Source: Caldilineaceae bacterium
GTDB taxonomy: Bacteria; Chloroflexota; Anaerolineae; Caldilineales; Caldilineaceae
Length of the DNA: 64,000 bases
Assembly: GCA_958295845.1 (NCBI GenBank)
Contig: OY282376.1
Span: forward strand, 4,415,022 to 4,479,021
Direction: 5' to 3'
Positions 7,664 to 16,855 of the stretch are shown piece after piece (the stretch's first letter is position 1; the number at the start of each line of letters is the position of its first letter). Both the position numbers and the translations under genes were made by a program. The notes beneath the pieces were generated by a model. That model saw nothing but the letters and a program-made list of their open reading frames with translations. It ran no database searches and was not told the DNA's origin.

Positions 7664-9574
7664 ATGGCTAAAATTATTGGTATTGATCTGGGTACAACCA
7701 ACAGCGTCATTGCTGTTATGGAGGCTGGCAACCCCGCGGTGATCGCGAATGCGGAAGGCAACCGGACGACGCCTTCGGTGGTTGCTTTCTCGAAGAGTGG
7801 CGAGCGGCTGGTCGGGGTGACCGCGAAGAGGCAGGCGGTCGTCAACCCGGAGAACACGATTTACTCGGTTAAGCGTCTGATGGGGCGTCACATTGACGAT
7901 CCGGAAACGAAGCGGACGCAGGCGATGGTATCTTATGCCAGCGTCGAAGGGCCGAATCACGACGCGCGGGTGCGGGTTCCGATCAAGGACAAGGTGTATA
8001 CGCCGCAGGAAATCAGCGCGATGATTCTGAGCAAGCTCAAACGGGACGCGGAGTCCTATTTGGGCGAGGACGTGAAGCAGGCGGTGATTACGGTGCCGGC
8101 CTACTTCAACGACAGCCAGCGTCAGGCTACTAAGGACGCCGGTCAGATCGCGGGGTTGGAGGTGCTGCGCATCATCAACGAGCCGACGGCGGCGGCGCTG
8201 GCCTACGGTCTGGACAAGAACGAAGACGAGACGATTCTGGTCTTCGACCTGGGCGGCGGCACGTTTGACGTTTCGGTGCTGGAGGTCGGTGAAGGCGTTA
8301 TCGAGGTGAAGGCCACGAACGGCGACACGCATTTGGGCGGCGACGACTGGGACGAGGCGATCGTGCGCTGGCTGATCGATGAGTTCAAGCGGGAGCAGAT
8401 GATCGATCTCGGCCAGGACCGGCAGGCGCTTCAGCGTTTGCGGGAGGCGGCGGAGAAGGCGAAGATCGAACTTTCGAGCACGCCGCAGACGGAGATCAAT
8501 CTGCCGTTTATCACGGCGGACAGCACGGGGCCGAAGCATCTGCAGCTGACGCTGACGCGGAGCCAGTTCGAGCAGCTGACGTCGGTGCTGGTTGAACGGT
8601 TGAAGAAACCTTTCCATGCGGCGCTGAAGGACGCGGGGCTGACGCCAGGCGAGCTGAATGAGGTCGTGATGGTTGGCGGCTCGACGCGGATGCCGATGAT
8701 CCAGGAGCTGGTCAGCAGCCTGACGGGCAAAGAGCCGCATAAGGGCGTCAACCCGGACGAGGTGGTGGCTGTGGGCGCCGCGCTGCAGGCGGGTGTGCTT
8801 GGCGGCGAGGTCAAGGACCTGCTGCTGCTGGACGTGACGCCTCTGAGCCTGGGGTTGGAGACGCTGGGCGGCGTGATGACTGCGTTGATCCCGCGCAACA
8901 CGACGATTCCGACGAAGAAGACGGAGACATACAGCACTGCCGAGGACAACCAGACGGCGGTGGATATTCACATTTTGCAGGGCGAACGGCCGATGGCGCG
9001 AGACAACAAGACGCTCGGCAACTTCCGGCTGGACGGGATTCCGCCGGCGATGCGGGGCGTGCCGCAGGTCGAGGTTACGTTTGACATTGACGCCAACGGC
9101 ATCATGAACGTGTTGGCGAAGGACAAGGCGACGAGCAAAGAGCAGAGCATCCAGATCACGGCGTCCACAAATCTCAGCGACGATGAGGTGGACCGGCTGG
9201 TGCGCGAGGCCAAAGATAACGAGACTACGGACCTGCAGCAGCGTCAGCTGGTGGAGAGCCGCAACGCGGCGGACAGCCTGGTCTACGCTACGGAGAAATC
9301 TTTGGGTGAGCTGGGTGACAAGGTACCGCTGTCTGATCGGGAGCAGATTGAGGGGACTATCGGCGAACTGCGGGTGGCGATGGAAGGCGAGGACCATGAG
9401 CGGATCACCAGTCTGACCGAGCAGTTGCAGCAGGCAAGCTCTGCGCTGGCCCAGCAGGTGTATCAGCAGCAGTCGGAGGATAACGGAACCGAGCCCGGCG
9501 CCGAAGGTGGAGCAGACGGCACGGGTTCGGCTGATGAGGACGATGTGGTGGAAGGCGAGTTTCGGCAGGTGTAG
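7664..9574 (+). CDS. dnaK: Molecular chaperone DnaK (Hsp70)
   Basis: ATP-dependent cytoplasmic chaperone, 636 residues. The ATPase domain begins with IIGIDLGTTNS and contains LVFDLGGGTFDVSVL and the VGGSTRMPM motif. The interdomain linker reads VKDLLLLDVTPLSLG. The substrate-binding domain follows, then a helical lid and a disordered acidic tail ending EDDVVEGEFRQV. It has a strong AGGAGG ribosome site. A dnaJ-type gene lies 181 bases downstream beyond a hairpin. No grpE or hrcA gene is adjacent, unlike the classical hrcA-grpE-dnaK-dnaJ order. A second DnaK copy elsewhere would not be unusual. Confidence 0.98.
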   Translation: MAKIIGIDLGTTNSVIAVMEAGNPAVIANAEGNRTTPSVVAFSKSGERLVGVTAKRQAVVNPENTIYSVKRLMGRHIDDPETKRTQAMVSYASVEGPNHDARVRVPIKDKVYTPQEISAMILSKLKRDAESYLGEDVKQAVITVPAYFNDSQRQATKDAGQIAGLEVLRIINEPTAAALAYGLDKNEDETILVFDLGGGTFDVSVLEVGEGVIEVKATNGDTHLGGDDWDEAIVRWLIDEFKREQMIDLGQDRQALQRLREAAEKAKIELSSTPQTEINLPFITADSTGPKHLQLTLTRSQFEQLTSVLVERLKKPFHAALKDAGLTPGELNEVVMVGGSTRMPMIQELVSSLTGKEPHKGVNPDEVVAVGAALQAGVLGGEVKDLLLLDVTPLSLGLETLGGVMTALIPRNTTIPTKKTETYSTAEDNQTAVDIHILQGERPMARDNKTLGNFRLDGIPPAMRGVPQVEVTFDIDANGIMNVLAKDKATSKEQSIQITASTNLSDDEVDRLVREAKDNETTDLQQRQLVESRNAADSLVYATEKSLGELGDKVPLSDREQIEGTIGELRVAMEGEDHERITSLTEQLQQASSALAQQVYQQQSEDNGTEPGAEGGADGTGSADEDDVVEGEFRQV

Positions 9575-9628
9575 GCGGCAATTTAAACCAGGATTGCCGT
9601 CCTGGGCGCATTGAAGATAAGATGATGA

Positions 9629-9655
9629 GAAACCGGGCGCCCTGTGCCCGGTTTC
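9629..9655 (+). terminator. Hairpin after dnaK (terminator or attenuator)
   Basis: A perfect 10-bp stem, GAAACCGGGC (9629-9638) and GCCCGGTTTC (9646-9655), with a 7-base loop. It lacks a T-run beyond the TTT inside the stem, so termination may be partial and could lower dnaJ expression relative to dnaK. Confidence 0.55.
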
Positions 9656-9755
9656 GCGTCCTTGTTGATGATGTCTATAGCCGGATGACGAAGTTCGGTC
9701 GAATCGGTTCCAGTAGGGTGTAGGGTAAAGGCAAAGATTAGCGGAGAACGGATCA

Positions 9756-10694
9756 GTGGACTATAGGGACTACTACGCAGTGCTGGGCGTGCGCCGGAAG
9801 GCGAGCGCTGATGATATCAAAAAGGCGTATCGCAAGCTGGCGCGCAAGTATCATCCCGATGTTAACGGCGGCGATGCGGCTGCTGAACAGAGGTTCAAAG
9901 AGATCAGTGAGGCCTATGCAGTCCTGTCTGACGATGCGAAGCGGCGGACGTATGACAAGTTCGGCGCCCAGTGGAAGCAGTACGAGCAGAGCGGACAGAG
10001 TTTCGATTGGTCTCAGTGGTACAATGCCGGCGGCGCGGAGCGTCAAAAGGGCCGAACGGTGAGTCCTGAAGAGTTTGAGCAGATGTTCGGAGGAATGGCC
10101 GGCGGCGGCAGTTCTTTTTCTGATTTCTTTCAGCAGCTTTTTGGCGGCGTGCCGGCGCAGACGCGGCGCGCGGCGCGGCAGACGCCTCATCCCAGTTTCG
10201 CCCGCCCCAACAGCGACCAGACTGTCCCGGTGGAGATAGCGCTGGAAGAGGCGTTCATGGGGACGAAGCGGACGGTACAGCAGGGTGATTCCCGGTTCGA
10301 GGTGACGATCCCCCCTGGCGTCAGGACGGGGTCGAAGGTGCGGGCCGGCGACCTGATCATGACGGTGTCGGTCCAGCCGCACAAGGAATTTGAGGTGGTC
10401 GGGACGGATTTGCGCACGAAGGTTTACGTGGACCTTTTCGTTGCGCTGCTTGGGGGCGAGGCGCGCGTGAATACCATGCAGGGGGCGGTGGCGCTGACGA
10501 TCCCGCCGGACACGCAGAACGGGAAGGTTTTCCGGCTGAAGGGTCAGGGCATGCCGGACGTGAAGGATAACGAGAATCGGGGAGACTTGCTGGTTGAGGT
10601 GGTGGTTGAGCTGCCTGTACCGCTCAGTATGGAAGCCAAGCGACTCGTCGAGAGTTTGCAGCGGGAATCTCCGGATATCGGTTCGACGTCGTAG
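9756..10694 (+). CDS. DnaJ/CbpA-type J-domain co-chaperone without zinc finger
   Basis: Hsp40 co-chaperone that stimulates DnaK ATPase activity. The J domain occupies residues 1-70 with H33-P34-D35 in YHPDVNGG. A G/F-rich and glutamine-containing linker follows, then the two beta-barrel client-binding domains (from about residue 150), ending near VVELPVPLS. The CxxCxGxG zinc-finger repeats of classical DnaJ are absent, so this is a type-II, CbpA-like protein of 312 residues. The start is GTG at 9756 with GGAG about 10 bases upstream. It follows dnaK and is presumably its partner. Confidence 0.93.
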   Translation: MDYRDYYAVLGVRRKASADDIKKAYRKLARKYHPDVNGGDAAAEQRFKEISEAYAVLSDDAKRRTYDKFGAQWKQYEQSGQSFDWSQWYNAGGAERQKGRTVSPEEFEQMFGGMAGGGSSFSDFFQQLFGGVPAQTRRAARQTPHPSFARPNSDQTVPVEIALEEAFMGTKRTVQQGDSRFEVTIPPGVRTGSKVRAGDLIMTVSVQPHKEFEVVGTDLRTKVYVDLFVALLGGEARVNTMQGAVALTIPPDTQNGKVFRLKGQGMPDVKDNENRGDLLVEVVVELPVPLSMEAKRLVESLQRESPDIGSTS

Positions 10695-10946
10695 AGGAAT
10701 TAGCAGGACTGTGTGAATGGCGGGGCATTGGCTCCGCGGCGGGGGTTTCGTCCCGATTGCGATCTGACGGGGGAAGTTTCCGGGCTGCCATCGCTAGACC
10801 GGAGGGCTGCCATCACCGAGACTTGCAGATCGCCAGTTTTGCTTGTCACCAGATCAGGTTGTTGCTAACAGGAACCGGCACTGCGGTCGTGGACAGCAGC
10901 CGTCGGAAGGTCTGGAGTCGGGGGCGGGCATTAGGGGACGGGACAG

Positions 10947-12671
10947 ATGGTACCGGCAACCCAAGCACGTAAGCGGTCTGCCTGTGAAAAGAGTTCAGAA
11001 GGCGCTGTCCGAAGGCGCCGTAGCCAGAGTCGACTACAACTTCGTTTCGCCGTTCTGTTTACGGTTGCGGCCGTACTGACGGTTGTGCTGGCCGCTTGCG
11101 GCAGAGAGGCGAATTCGGCAAGTGAAGAACCGGAAGTCATCGTCCTTTCGCCCACCCCGTCAGTGACCGTTGCCCCTGCGACCCATACACCTGAGCCTAC
11201 TGCCCGTCCGCCCACGCCCACACCAATTCCAGAACCGGTGGTGGAACCGCCTCCTTTCCCGACGCCGGAAATTGATTTGACTGACTATTCGGTCTACGGC
11301 GAGACGCTGTTGGACGCTTTTGCCGAGGATGCGGCCGGGCTGCCTGACGCGCCCCACTATTATATCGAGGTCCGCCTCGTGCCGGGTGAGGTCCCGAGGC
11401 TGGAGGGTGTGCAGAGGGTGCGCGTCACGAACCAGGAGGGGACCAGTCTCAGCGAGCTTTATTTCCGGCTGTATCCCAATTTGCCTGCCTTCAATGGCTC
11501 AGCCGAGGTCAGCCGGGCGCTGGTTGACGGGAAGGTCGTGGAGGTTACGCATCCTTACGACGGCACGGTGGCGCATATCCCGCTTGAAGGGGGGCTGGAT
11601 CCGGGGGAGACAGTGGATGTGACGCTCTGGTTTGGGGCCACGCTGCCGACGCAGGTGTACGCGGGAACGGCAGGGGCAGGCCTATATGGGTTTGTGGGAG
11701 GCGTCTATGATCTGGCCGGCTTTTACCCTACTCTGGCCGTCTATGACCACAGGGGTTGGGACCTGTTTGCCGGCGCGAGCTTCGGTGACTCGCTTTTTGC
11801 GGACGTTGGATTCTACCAGGTGGCGTTGACGGCGCCTCAGGCGCTTGCGGTGGTTGCGAGCGGCTCGACGCTGGCGCAGACGCCCAACAGTGACGGCACG
11901 ACAACGTGGCGGATTGCGGCGGGCCCGGTGCGCTCCTTCTACGCGGCGGCGACCGACCGTTGGGAGGCGATCAGTGAAGAGGTGGATGGGATAACGGTCA
12001 ACTCGTACTTTCCGGTTGGGGGGCTGGCATCAGCGCAGACGGCACTGAGCTATACAACGGGTAGTCTGCGTGTTTTTAACCGCCTTTTCGGTCAGTATCC
12101 GTATCGCGAGCTGGATGTGGTGCCGCTGCCGACGACTGCGTTTGGGATGGAGCATGCCGGGCTTCTTGGGCTGGCGGCCAATTTTTACGGGGAGGGCGGC
12201 GGCGGTTTCGGCATTGCCACGCCGCACGAGGTCGCCCACCAGTGGTTTTTCAACCTGGTAGGCAACGATCAGCCGGATGAGCCGTGGCTGGACGAATCGC
12301 TTGCCAACTATGCGGTTTTTCTCTACTACGAGGCGGTGGAGTGGCCACAGATGCAGACAATGATGATGGAAAATGTTTTCCGCTACCGTTACGATGCGGC
12401 GCGAAATCTGGGGATAGACAGGCCTGTCAGCGGCGCCGTCATCGGGTTCGACCAGAGCAATTATATCAACATTATCTATAGCAAGGGCCCCCTATTTTTG
12501 CACGCGGTACGTGAACGGATCGGTGACGAGGCGTTTTTTGCGGCGATGCTTGACTATGCGCGGACACATCGCTACGGGATCGCCTATGCCGAGGACCTTC
12601 TGGACATATTCCGGCGGCACAGCGACAGCCCGATCGACGATCTTATCGCTCTCTGGATCTATGGAGAGTGA
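10947..12671 (+). CDS. M1-family-like metallopeptidase lipoprotein
   Basis: Probable exported zinc metallopeptidase anchored as a lipoprotein. A basic N-terminus and hydrophobic stretch lead to the lipobox LAAC with Cys51. A Pro/Thr-rich spacer (residues 66-105) precedes the M1 aminopeptidase-like N-terminal beta domain. The zinc site HEVAH (427-431) and E450, 18 residues after the second histidine, form the gluzincin HExxH-x18-E pattern. The usual GAMEN exopeptidase motif is replaced by FGMEHAG (399-405). There is little room for the large C-terminal domain of aminopeptidase N. The stop overlaps a possible GTG start of the next gene, suggesting an operon with the DUF2071 and DedA genes. Confidence 0.85.
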   Translation: MVPATQARKRSACEKSSEGAVRRRRSQSRLQLRFAVLFTVAAVLTVVLAACGREANSASEEPEVIVLSPTPSVTVAPATHTPEPTARPPTPTPIPEPVVEPPPFPTPEIDLTDYSVYGETLLDAFAEDAAGLPDAPHYYIEVRLVPGEVPRLEGVQRVRVTNQEGTSLSELYFRLYPNLPAFNGSAEVSRALVDGKVVEVTHPYDGTVAHIPLEGGLDPGETVDVTLWFGATLPTQVYAGTAGAGLYGFVGGVYDLAGFYPTLAVYDHRGWDLFAGASFGDSLFADVGFYQVALTAPQALAVVASGSTLAQTPNSDGTTTWRIAAGPVRSFYAAATDRWEAISEEVDGITVNSYFPVGGLASAQTALSYTTGSLRVFNRLFGQYPYRELDVVPLPTTAFGMEHAGLLGLAANFYGEGGGGFGIATPHEVAHQWFFNLVGNDQPDEPWLDESLANYAVFLYYEAVEWPQMQTMMMENVFRYRYDAARNLGIDRPVSGAVIGFDQSNYINIIYSKGPLFLHAVRERIGDEAFFAAMLDYARTHRYGIAYAEDLLDIFRRHSDSPIDDLIALWIYGE

Positions 12672-12682
12672 GGAAACGCGAG

Positions 12683-13492
12683 ATGAGAAATTTCCCCCTT
12701 GCCTCCCTGTGGGGCGGCGGTAAAGAGATAGCCGCTGACATTCTTGCCCAACAGGAACACCGCCCCTGGGCTCTGCCTGTCCGCCCGTGGTACATGTTTC
12801 AGTCTTGGCAGGACCTTCTATTTGCACACTGGCCCATACCCGCCTCGGCGATTGAAAAGTTGCTGCCGCCCGGTCTGACGCTGGACAGGTATGCGGGTGA
12901 GGCGTGGGTGACGGTGATCCCTTTTCGTATGCGCGGCGTGCGGCAACGGTTTACGCCGGCGGCGCCGTGGGTCTCCGCTTTTCCGGAACTAAATGTGCGA
13001 ACTTACGTAAAGAGTAGCAGCGGGGAGGAGCCCAAGCCGGGCGTGTTCTTTTTCAGCCTGGATGCGGGCAACCCGCTGGCGGTGGCGATGGCGCGGCGGT
13101 TCTATCATCTGCCCTATTTTCGGGCGCAGATGGAGTGCAGGAATAGGGATGACGGCATTCGCTACCAGAGCAAGCGTACACACAGAGGCGCGCCAGAGGC
13201 AGATTTCAGCGCTGTCTACCGGCCTACGGGGCCGGTTTATCGGGCGGCGCCCAGTTCGTTGGAGCAGTGGCTGATCGAGAGGTACTGTCTGTACAGTGTG
13301 GACAGCAGGGGGCGTATCTATCGGGGTGAGATCCACCATCATCCCTGGCCGCTACAGCCGGCCGAAGCAGAGTTCGAGCGCAATTGGGTGGCGCAGGCGC
13401 ATGGGATATTCCTTCCGGATACAGAGCCCCTGCTCCATTTCGCCAGGCGGCTGGATGTGTTGACCTGGCGAGTAGAGGAAGTAGGTAGATGA
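12683..13492 (+). CDS. DUF2071 (YqjF-like) protein
   Basis: Belongs to the YqjF/DUF2071 family of uncharacterised cytoplasmic proteins. Typical elements are FAHWPIPASAIEKLLPPGL near the start, then GEAWVTVIPFRMRGVR, FPELNVRTYV, GVFFFSLDAGN and the final HHHPWPLQPA region. The ATG at 12683 (269 residues) has TGAGGAAA upstream; a GTG at 12668 overlapping the previous stop is the alternative. It ends with an ATGA overlap with the DedA gene, so the three genes are probably co-transcribed. Biochemical role unknown. Confidence 0.85.
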   Translation: MRNFPLASLWGGGKEIAADILAQQEHRPWALPVRPWYMFQSWQDLLFAHWPIPASAIEKLLPPGLTLDRYAGEAWVTVIPFRMRGVRQRFTPAAPWVSAFPELNVRTYVKSSSGEEPKPGVFFFSLDAGNPLAVAMARRFYHLPYFRAQMECRNRDDGIRYQSKRTHRGAPEADFSAVYRPTGPVYRAAPSSLEQWLIERYCLYSVDSRGRIYRGEIHHHPWPLQPAEAEFERNWVAQAHGIFLPDTEPLLHFARRLDVLTWRVEEVGR

Positions 13493-14325
13493 ACGTAATT
13501 TCCGAGATATTCGAAACGGTTTTCAATCTATTACGCAGCGAGGGCCTGCAGGAATGGGGCATTTGGAGCTATCCGCTCCTGACGGTTCTGGTGATCCTGG
13601 AGGGGCGGATCGTGACACTGCTGGCGGCGGTGGCGGCTTCGCTGGGGTATATGCGCTTGCCGCTGGTGATAATCTGCGCGATCGTCGCGGGCATCGTGGC
13701 CGACGGCCTATGGTACTTACTCGGCTACAAGTATGGGAAAGAGCCGGTATTGCGCTACGGCCGCTGGCTGGGGCTGCGACGCCATCACCTGGAGCAGGTG
13801 GAGGCGGAGATGCAGGAGCACGGGCCCCGACTGCTGTTCGTTGCCAAAGCGTTAGGGGTATTTGTTATCCCGGTGCTGGTTGCGGCCGGTATGGCGCGCG
13901 TGCCTTTGCGGCGCTGGTTTCCAATTGTACTACTGGGTGAGCTGCTGTGGGTGCCGGCGCTGGCGGTGATCGGGTACCAGACGACGGAGGTGGTGCGCCG
14001 GGTGGAGTTGGGTCTGCATTATCTGCCGCTGGCGGGGGGCGCGGCTCTGCTGGTCCTGATGCTGGTGGCGGCGCGGCGGCTGAAGGGGGGGCGAGCAGGG
14101 ACAAGGGTCGCTCGAAGTCGGCAAGGCGTTGGATGGAGACTTCCGGTGTTCTGGCCGGATGGGTATATCGCCTATCAGACCGAGGTTGCTCCGATTCTGC
14201 ACAGTTACGGAAGTATCGCGGCCGGCAGCTTGAGTCGAGTCGTTTCACCGCTGCGACCGGAGATGGTTGCGGTGAGGGCTGCAGGACGCAGGGGCCGCAG
14301 GAATGCGCATTTTCACGGTTGGTAG
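13489..14325 (+). CDS. DedA-family membrane protein
   Basis: Integral membrane protein of the DedA/SNARE-associated (PF09335) family, which includes lipid-carrier flippases and proteins needed for membrane homeostasis. Residues 1-200 show hydrophobic segments and the conserved regions VLVILEGRIVTLLAA, ADGLWYLLGYKYG and FVAKALGVFVIPVLVAAGMARV. After about residue 198 the frame passes a run of seven G bases and the remaining 80 residues are Arg/Gly-rich, unlike the family. This tail may be a natural extension or reflect a frameshift that removed an earlier stop. The ATG overlaps the previous stop (ATGA). A strong terminator follows. Confidence 0.85.
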   Translation: MNVISEIFETVFNLLRSEGLQEWGIWSYPLLTVLVILEGRIVTLLAAVAASLGYMRLPLVIICAIVAGIVADGLWYLLGYKYGKEPVLRYGRWLGLRRHHLEQVEAEMQEHGPRLLFVAKALGVFVIPVLVAAGMARVPLRRWFPIVLLGELLWVPALAVIGYQTTEVVRRVELGLHYLPLAGGAALLVLMLVAARRLKGGRAGTRVARSRQGVGWRLPVFWPDGYIAYQTEVAPILHSYGSIAAGSLSRVVSPLRPEMVAVRAAGRRGRRNAHFHGW

Positions 14326-14395
14326 GAGAAACCGACGGGGGCGACGCGAACTGATAGCGGATTGACTACCCCGTCTTGCAGGGTAGGGGGTGCCG

Positions 14396-14431
14396 GGAGA
14401 GAGTAGCTGTTTGCTACTCTCTCCTTTTTTT
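14396..14431 (+). terminator. Rho-independent terminator
   Basis: A perfect 12-bp stem, GGAGAGAGTAGC (14396-14407) and GCTACTCTCTCC (14413-14424), with a 5-base loop and seven T residues. It ends the M1-DUF2071-DedA transcription unit, just before the convergent LRR gene. Confidence 0.93.
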
Positions 14432-14438
14432 GAGCTGT

Positions 14439-16754
14439 CTATTCGGCGCAAAAGGGTAGATTGATGACGTCGAGGTCGTTGTGAAGAACGCGACTCAGAC
14501 TTACGGGAATACAGCCGCTGAGCAGATTGCCGCCGAGGCTGAACCCTTGCAGAAGCGCGAGGTTGCCCAGCTCCGACGGTATTTCCCCGCTCAGCTGGTT
14601 GTCCTGCAGGTAGAGCCATGTCAGGTGAGCAAGACTCGCCAGTTCGGAAGGTATCGGGCCACTTAGCTGATTTTCGCGCAGGAGGAGGATGCGCAACTGG
14701 GTGAGGCGGCCGAGTTCGGGCGGGATCGGCCCGCTAAGCTCGTTTTCGTCGAGGTCGAGGACGCGCAATTGGGTCAGATTGCCGAGCTCGGACGGGATCG
14801 TGCCACTCAGCTCGTTCTCATCCAGATAGAGGGTGCGGACTTCAGCGAGGTTGCCTAACTCAGGTGGGATCGGGCCACTCAGATCGTTTTCCTCAAGGGA
14901 AAACAGGCCCATACTGACCAGATTGCCCAGCTCAGGTGGAATCGGGCCGGACAGCCGGTTCTCTTCGAGGTAAAGTGTACGCAGTTCGACCAGGTTGCCG
15001 AGCTGGGGCGGGATGGTCCCGGACAGTCGATTCTCGTCGAGGAAAAGGGTCCGCAGTGCGGCGAGGTTGCCGATTTGGGCCGGAATCGAACCGCTCAACT
15101 GGTTTCCAGTGAGGTCCAGCCGTTCCAGATTGGTGAGGTTGCCCAGTTCCGGTGGGATGGGGCCGGACAGCCGGTTTCGGTCGAGGTCGAGAGTCGCCAG
15201 GTGGGTCAGATAGCCTATTTCGGGCGGGATGGGACCGGTAAGTTGATTGTCATCGATGACCAGCCTGTTGAGATGTGAAAGGCGGCCGATTACGGCCGGA
15301 ATCGAACCGCTCAACTGATTTCCGCGCAGATCGAGGCTGGTTACGCGGCCGTTGCGGTCGGTGGTTACGCCGTACCATGTGCTGAGCGGCTCGTCGCTGA
15401 GCCAATTCTCACTGTTGACCCAGTCGTCTCCGCCCAGGGCGATGTAGAGTGAGGTGAGCGCGGCGCGGTCGAGGCCCTGCAGGGCCTGATGCGTAAGGGT
15501 CCTCAGGGAAACGCGATACAAGGCGAAAAGGAGATCGCCGTTCAGCCCGAAAAGGGTTTCCGTTTCCTGCTCCAGCGACGCTGGTGATGGACAGAAGGGC
15601 AGGTCCAATTGATCGCTGTCGATGGAAGCGGCGCTGCGCCAGCTTTCAGGGATGCAGCCGGTGAGCTGATTTCCTGCGATATTCCATTCCCTCAGATGGG
15701 GAATGCTGGCCAACTCCGAGGGAATTTCCCCGCTTAAATCGTTTTCAGCCAGGTGGAGAGACTGCAATAGCGTAAGGTTACCCAATTCGGGCGGGATGGT
15801 ACCGCTCAACGCGTTGTCATCGAGCAGCAAGGTGCGCAGTTGGGAGAGGTTTCCCAGTTGCGGGGGGATTGGCCCGCTGAGACCGCATTCGTCAAGATAG
15901 AGCGAACGCAGCTGGGAGAGGTTGCCCAACTCGGCCGGAATCGGTCCGCTCAGATCATTTTCGTCGAGATCGAGCGAGCGCAGTTGGGTGAGGTTTCCCA
16001 GCTCGGGAGGAATCGGTCCGCTCAATTTGTTCTCCTCCAAAGACATGGCCCGCAGGTGGGTGAGATTGCCCAATTCAGGAGGGATTTCGCCACTCAGCTG
16101 GTTTTCTTCGATGAACATTGTTTGCAGGTTGGCGAGGAAACCGAGCTCAGGCGGGATTGCTCCGATCAGTTGATTCTCATCGAAGTAGAGTGTTCGCAAC
16201 TCTGTGAGGTTGCCAATCTCCGGGGGGATGGACCCGCTTAGCTGATTGCCGGAGAGGTCCAGCCGTTCCAGCAGTTGGAGGTTTCCCAATGTCGGAGGAA
16301 TCGAACCGGTGAGCTGGTTTCTGTCGAGGTCGAGCCATTGCAGTTGGGCCAGATTTCCCAGTTCCGGGGGGATCTCACCGCTCAGGAGGTTGTCGTCGAT
16401 CACCAGTCGTTCCAACTGGATGAGGGAACCCAATTGCGGCGGGATGGCGCCGTTCAGGCGATTGCCGCGAAGGCTGAGTTGCGTGACGCGGCCGTTGTCG
16501 TTTGTGGTGACGCCGTACCATGCGCTGAGCGGTTTGTCGGTCAGCCAGTTCTGGTTGTTCACCCAGTTTTCGCCGTCGGTGGCGTGGAAGAGCGCGGTCA
16601 GGGCGAAGCGGTCGGCGTCGCCGTCGGACTGTTCATCGCCTTGGGCGTATATGGTGGTGGTCACTGCCACAGATTGGGTGAGCGTGAACAGGAAGGCGAT
16701 GAGCAGCAGGGCGCCGCGGTAAGAAAACGGGGCGATGAAACGTCTCTGGTCCAT
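14439..16754 (-). CDS. Secreted leucine-rich-repeat protein with two 12-repeat modules
   Basis: Exported LRR protein of 771 residues with a signal peptide (hydrophobic ALLLIAFLFTLTQSVAV). It contains two homologous modules. Each begins with a cap of the form ALT-L-----G--WVN--NWL, continues with 12 plant-specific type LRRs of 24 residues (LxxLxLxxNxLSGxIPxELGNLxx), and ends with a GCIP...LPFC motif. About 45 non-repeat residues separate the modules. The second module ends at the C-terminus, with no sorting signal or transmembrane anchor. A GAGGAGG ribosome site lies 12 bases before the ATG. The likely role is extracellular protein binding or adhesion; the ligand is unknown. Confidence 0.92.
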   Translation of the reverse strand: MDQRRFIAPFSYRGALLLIAFLFTLTQSVAVTTTIYAQGDEQSDGDADRFALTALFHATDGENWVNNQNWLTDKPLSAWYGVTTNDNGRVTQLSLRGNRLNGAIPPQLGSLIQLERLVIDDNLLSGEIPPELGNLAQLQWLDLDRNQLTGSIPPTLGNLQLLERLDLSGNQLSGSIPPEIGNLTELRTLYFDENQLIGAIPPELGFLANLQTMFIEENQLSGEIPPELGNLTHLRAMSLEENKLSGPIPPELGNLTQLRSLDLDENDLSGPIPAELGNLSQLRSLYLDECGLSGPIPPQLGNLSQLRTLLLDDNALSGTIPPELGNLTLLQSLHLAENDLSGEIPSELASIPHLREWNIAGNQLTGCIPESWRSAASIDSDQLDLPFCPSPASLEQETETLFGLNGDLLFALYRVSLRTLTHQALQGLDRAALTSLYIALGGDDWVNSENWLSDEPLSTWYGVTTDRNGRVTSLDLRGNQLSGSIPAVIGRLSHLNRLVIDDNQLTGPIPPEIGYLTHLATLDLDRNRLSGPIPPELGNLTNLERLDLTGNQLSGSIPAQIGNLAALRTLFLDENRLSGTIPPQLGNLVELRTLYLEENRLSGPIPPELGNLVSMGLFSLEENDLSGPIPPELGNLAEVRTLYLDENELSGTIPSELGNLTQLRVLDLDENELSGPIPPELGRLTQLRILLLRENQLSGPIPSELASLAHLTWLYLQDNQLSGEIPSELGNLALLQGFSLGGNLLSGCIPVSLSRVLHNDLDVINLPFCAE

Positions 16755-16855
16755 GGACGGGCGTCCTCCTCACACAGTGGACTGATTCAAATAGATTCTT
16801 TCGGCGGCCTGTTGGCGGCAATGTAAATGGTCCCAGGCCTGTTGCGATCCGGGGC

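Noticed and set aside
7655..9397. 580-codon open frame antisense to dnaK
   Set aside because: It is the mirror of a GC-rich, strongly coding gene. Its translation is Arg/His/Gln-rich without domains or a ribosome site.
14439..16754. Regular 72-bp DNA periodicity that could suggest a CRISPR or satellite array
   Set aside because: The period equals 24 codons and the frame is intact. It is the LRR coding repeat, with no spacers of unrelated sequence.
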